Assembly (NCBI GenBank): GCA_037954665.1
Contig: JBBMOL010000072.1
Location: forward strand, 1,328,340 to 1,392,339
Direction: 5' to 3'
From: Laguncularia racemosa
Taxonomy: Eukaryota > Streptophyta > Magnoliopsida > Myrtales > Combretaceae
Length of the DNA stretch: 64,000 nt
Shown: in pieces, positions 59,714 through 64,000 of the stretch
How the letters are laid out: every line of letters starts with the position of its first letter
Position numbering within the stretch: position 1 is the stretch's first letter
The notes under the pieces: generated by a model
Databases searched by the model: none
The model's input: only the letters and a program-made list of their open reading frames with translations
What the model was told of the DNA's origin: nothing
Made by a program: the position numbers and the translations under genes

Positions 59714-60640
59714 GTAACTTTACTCCCCGTCACTCATGTCAAATTCATTTCCAAATCCCATGCAATATCATACATTGGTGGTGTATAGTTTGCCATATAT
59801 ATATATATATATATAATTTAAACCCAATATATCTTATTGAAAAATAGATATTTATATAATTAATATTAAAAAAATAATATTTATATCATTAAATTATAAC
59901 ATTTTAACCGTAAATCACTTATTATCTTATATTTCATTTGTCTTATTAATGTTGGGAATCAAATTTCTGTGTTAAAGAGAGAAGTATATCCATATCCCAT
60001 CAAGGCTAGAAATTTTATCAATAAAATAAATCCAACGAAGCTTGGCTAACATACATGTACCGATTGAAATAGCTTAACTTATTGAAAATAAATAATAAAA
60101 TTTTTTCTTTTTTTTTGTTGAATATACAAATTAGTGAACAGCAAGGATAAAAATTAGAATGCAGATTTTTCAGAACTTTTGGGGATAACATTTTGTATTC
60201 CACCAGAGATTACTGTAAGTACAAAAATTTGCCACCAGTTTTTCATTTTAGAATCTAAATTTTCTTTACTTTTTCATCACAAACCTATATTTTTATCTTT
60301 TTCTATTTCCTAGGAGCTTAAATTCTTTTAATAATTTTTCTTTTTTTCTTTTCATTTGAGGATAAGCAAGAATGTAAGAAAGACCTTGTCAAATGAAAAT
60401 TTTTAAAACATAATCTAAATAAAAAAGAGGACAAAATCTTATGTTGTTTCGGTGCATTTTTCCTATTAGCAAGTTAAATGTGGATATTTGCAAAAATACG
60501 TAATTTTAGAAATCCAGCTTCTGCTTTGAGTGGAGTGGCCGTACAAGTTGCTACTGGGAGTCTGAAAATCGAGAACTTAAAACTCAAATGACACAAATGT
60601 CCCGGCAGGAATACTCCATCATTCTCAAGCGGATAAGGCT
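59714..60640. other. Spacer between the tRNA and the DUF493 gene
   Basis: AT-rich with a TA microsatellite at about 59,794-59,814. No gene. The right part, roughly 60,500-60,800, becomes less AT-rich and contains the probable promoter and pyrimidine-rich leader (tctctctctcactccctctc at about 60,757-60,776) of the DUF493 gene. Confidence 0.5.
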
Positions 60641-60803
60641 AAAATGGTCTTAAAGTTCCTCTCTCCGAAGAAAAATCTCGCACGATTTCCATTTTCCTGG
60701 AAAAGTTTTACCGAGAAAGATAAAGCCTCACATACCACTACTGAGGCCAATATTAATCTCTCTCTCACTCCCTCTCTTTCTTCTCAACAACACCAATAAC
60801 AAA

Positions 60804-63800
60804 ATGGCGTGCAGGACAGTGTTACGATGCGTGTTCTTATCAGAACCTTCAGTTTCACGAAGACCTTTCAACCTCCATGCAATTCCATGCTCGTCTTCTT
60901 TTCCATACAAGAATAACCATAATAATAGGATTGTTCGCTTTTCTTCGCGGAGTCATCGTAATGTTAGGGCTCGAGAATTTCGGTCCGTAAAACGGTTTAT
61001 TTGTTCCGTTAGTGATGATAGCAACAATACGCCGTCGTATTCAGGTGAATCATCTCACGATGATCAAGACCAAGGTCCTCCCCAAGAAGCTGTTCTCAAG
61101 GCTATTTCTGGTAGTTTTAGCTATTTCATTCCCAAACAATTCTTTACTGATTTGTGGAAGTTACGTCTTGAAGAAGATTTAGGTCTTATTAGCTATTTAG
61201 CACATCGTTGCTAATCTGTTGTGTGATTTTTGGTAACGAATGTCCATTGCGGCTACCTTTCGGCGTACAATTAGCATATGTACTATGTTACCACATCTGT
61301 CTTTTAACTGAAAATAGAAGTCGTCCATCATAATTTGTTAACATTGTCTAAAGGTGACCTGTTAATCAATTACATTTATAAATTCTTTGCCACTTGCTAA
61401 TGAAATACTTGTGATATATAGCATGTTCAATGCGGCCGTGCGGTAGTTTAGTAACCAATTTATGATTTCTTATCACAGAAAAGGAATTGGCATGGCTTGA
61501 TTTGATTGATTCACTAGTGGGTAATCTACCAATGGTTTGTTATTGAGTGGCTAATTGTATGAGGGCACTTCCCAATAAGAAATTTTATGATGTGTAATGT
61601 GTTCATTTCACGGCGTAGACAACTGCATTGGAAAATATAAGCTTCTTTGTTAAATGTGGTTTACGATTGTATAGGTGCTCTTGTTAATGCAATGCATATA
61701 GGAGAGGACGCTAAGTTTTGCAGTGGTTATTGAATTTTTCTCGCAAGGATGTGAGTCGAACTTTTATTAGTGAAATTTCTAGAAAATGGAAATCAAGTGC
61801 GGCTAGCTGCCCAGCCCACGATTACCAAAAGGGGGGGGGGGGGGGGGGTGGGAATTGCCCACGCCATGCGTGCCAAAAACTGAAAAATGTTCTTCATACT
61901 TTTGAGACTATTGGAGATTGTGAAAATTAGTTATTTAAAGTCTGAGGGAATATGGAATCTATTTCGGAAAATTGGAAAATGTGGAAAGTGATGGATGATT
62001 GGAGTGTGGTTATTTCTTGACCGAGTGGGTGATTACTCTAAAAGGGTAATGCTATAGCTGGTGGTACAATTGAATTTAACAGTTTCTTCTCGGTTTAGGA
62101 TTTTTATTTTTGTTTTCATAATTGATTGACCAAAAATCAAAGCATCTTGCTGTAGAAGCTGCATAGATGGTTTAATGTTCTATTGCTATAGGAAAGCAAA
62201 GTGATAAGAAGGTTTTGGGTATACCATTTTGTTTGTGTTTGTAGAGATACTTTTGGATGACTAATTGATAACAACTAATAATTTGTCCCTTTAGTAGCCT
62301 ACAAGAATAATTTGACATCATTGGCGCAGTTGATTAGATGGCATGTCTATATCTGTTTACTTTCTTTACAACATTTTAAATAGTTTTGTCAATATGATTG
62401 ATATTTTACCAGAGGTATCTAAAACGGATGGGAGGGTTGGTCAAACAACAAATATGGTTATTGGAGGGACCGTAACAGATGATTCTACCAATGAATGGCT
62501 TGCCTTGGATCAGAAGGTATGAGTTAATCAGTTCTGTAGTTCACTTGTGGACTCCTTAATGAAATTCTGCAGTATATAGGATAGTGAATTGTTTCTCTTT
62601 CTGCATGGGCCGACCTGACCATAGCTGGTGATAAAATTTGTTTTTGACCTCGTGGACATGCAAGAAGAGAACTAAAGAGAATGCACATGATGAGTTGTTA
62701 GTTCGTGCATCCCTCTCTGTGCATGAAAACCCTTTTTGTGCTGCAGCCTACTACTAATCTGAATCTGCTCTTTTTTTATTGATTAAAAAACCTGAACAGA
62801 GAATGTTAGAGATTTTTGATGTATAATACTTATCAGTTTATATATCTATATTATTAAAGGCCCTAGGGCTTTTGGTGTCTTTAATATTCTTAGAATTTCT
62901 TTATTGTACTTTTACAAGACAGCTCTTATAGTCTTTAATGTGAAAAACTGGGACTATAATCAATTGCCTTCACAAACCAACTTTATATCCCACGTTCCCT
63001 CGGTTTTAGAAAACACCAACACACATCTCTCATTTGAGAAACCATCTACTGAACCACACAAGGAAGATTAACAACCGTCATTGGAGAAGCCAAAACCCAT
63101 AATTCATGTTCACATCCAATCAATCCTTCATATAGATTTCCTAGGGACTAATCATTGGACCTGTAAGAATTTCTTGTACTTTCTTTTTATATTTTTAGGG
63201 TTGTTTGTTGATTGTTTTCATCTATATTTTTGCGTAAAGATGGCAGTGTAAAAATCCATAACACTATACATGTGTGATGTGTTTTTCTTTTCTAATCCCA
63301 AACCCCCGCCCCCCAAACAAACATATGTGATGTTGAAATGAAGTTTACGAAGGATGATTGTATATGAGATGAAGAGCATATATAAGTTTGGACATTTGGC
63401 TGGATAATGAAGTAAAAAATGAATTGCAAATGAAAGAAACAAAGAATTCCATATAATGTTTTGAATTTTATATTGCAAGAGAAAAGGGGGCTTTTGAAAA
63501 GAAGAGACTTGCATATTTAATCATGGTAATAGCGATCTTGTAATTTTGATTGGCCCTAGCTGTCCTTTTCTTCATCCTACTAAAACAAAAATGCTATATT
63601 TAACTATCCTCAATCCTCAAGACGTATGTTAAGTAGTATTGTATTCTGCCCCTCTGAAAACAATTTAATATTTATTTAGTTTTTTCCATATTTTTTATAT
63701 TGGCACATGCCAGGAAGTATGCATCCTTTTAGTTTGACACTATTGGCTTCATACATAATCTACTGGACCTATTCTCAACCAATCCTTCTGGAACTGTTGA

Positions 63801-64000
63801 CAGGTGAACACATACCCTACTGTTAGAGGTTTTACTGCTATTGGAACTGGAGGTGATGACTTTGTCCAAGCCATGGTTGTTGCAGTAGAATCTGTCATCC
63901 AACAACCGATTCCTAAGGTGTGTACTCTTAATTTATTTAAAAAAAAAAAAATTCTGGTAAACAAAAGTTGTTTTGTCTTTGAGCACTTGGGATATGTTTC
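60804..64000 (+). CDS. DUF493-family protein, probably plastid-targeted (5' part, three exons)
   Basis: Exon 1 runs from ATG at 60,804 (context acaaaATGGCG) to 61,110, exon 2 is 62,413-62,516 and exon 3 is 63,804-63,917, all with GT-AG borders. Phases agree: exon 1 ends one base into a Glu codon completed by AG of exon 2. Joined, the protein reads PQEAVLKAIS, then EVSKTDGRVGQTTNMVIGG, TVTDDSTNEWLALDQK, then VNTYPTVRGFTAIGTGGDDF and VQAMVVAVESVIQQPIPK. This matches plant proteins of the DUF493 (YbeD-like) family, whose YbeD fold begins around VNTYPTVRGFTAIG. The first 65 or so residues are rich in Ser, Arg and Asn and poor in acidic residues, as in a chloroplast transit peptide. The molecular function in plants is unknown to me. 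The remaining exons lie beyond the window. Confidence 0.88.
61831..61848 (+). repeat. Poly-G run (18 G) in intron 1 of the DUF493 gene
   Basis: Eighteen consecutive G, then TGGG. It could form a G-quadruplex on the coding strand or be a sequencing or assembly length artefact. Confidence 0.8.
62845..63800 (+). other. Intron 2 of the DUF493 gene with a possible Helitron-like start
   Basis: The intron spans 62,517-63,803. At 62,845 'tctatattattaaaggcc' follows an A. This resembles the 5' start of many plant Helitrons (TC start, TCTAYAYTATTAAA-like). No convincing 3' hairpin plus CTRR end was found, so this is tentative. Confidence 0.2.

Noticed and set aside
61111..61214. Continuation of DUF493 exon 1 to the stop at 61,212-61,214
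   Set aside because: A GT donor at 61,111 joins in phase to 62,413 and restores the family sequence AISEVSKT. The extension does not match the family.
63749..63964. 71-residue minus-strand frame
   Set aside because: It is the antisense shadow of DUF493 exon 3.

Overview
This is AT-rich nuclear DNA from a flowering plant, most likely a eudicot. The evidence is GT-AG introns in an intact nuclear gene, a plant-type tRNA-Leu(AAG), a CACTA (En/Spm) transposon, Ty3/gypsy elements of recognisable plant clades (Tekay-like, CRM-like, Athila-like), a Ty1/copia fossil and a hAT-type MITE. The sequence alone does not fix the species.

Layout. Positions 1-11,025 are gene-poor: a possible frameshifted fragment of a SNF2/CLASSY-like gene (1-320), a C/A-rich minisatellite field (about 640-1,260), purine/pyrimidine-skewed DNA, a possible LTR, a decayed Ty1/copia RT-RNase H (about 5,500-6,480) and an LTR-like stretch (about 8,600-10,740). 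Positions 11,026-41,161 are one 30-kb composite CACTA element with matching terminal inverted repeats and a perfect 3-bp target duplication (TAT). It carries two decayed transposase-type genes on the minus strand. Three LTR insertions sit inside it: a complete Tekay-like Ty3/gypsy element A (15,007-24,216, plus strand), a solo LTR (26,227-28,261) and a complete CRM-like Ty3/gypsy element B (33,947-40,455, minus strand, perfect CCATT duplication).

Positions 41,165-50,800 hold non-autonomous elements (a 429-bp inverted-repeat element at 43,177 and a 224-bp hAT-type MITE with perfect 8-bp duplication at 45,447) and an Athila-like pol fossil (about 46,700-48,600). A small intact gene for a DnaJ-type cysteine-rich zinc-finger protein lies at 50,805-51,098 (minus). 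Another gypsy gag-protease fossil lies at about 54,960-56,400, with LTR-like DNA to about 57,180. A tRNA-Leu(AAG) gene is at 59,617-59,697 and the first three coding exons of a DUF493-family, probably plastid-targeted gene run from 60,804 off the right edge.

How it works together. Only three host genes look functional: the zinc-finger protein, the tRNA and the DUF493 gene, all in the right-hand 14 kb. The rest is a transposon graveyard. The CACTA genes are broken by stops, frameshifts and insertions, but the termini are well preserved, so the element could in principle be bound by a transposase supplied from elsewhere. No wholly new biological system was found. The most informative structures are the fully resolvable nested insertion, a pol III-like A/B-box pair inside the solo LTR, the tandem duplication of the polypurine tract and LTR start in element A, and the palindromic repeat arrays in its LTRs.
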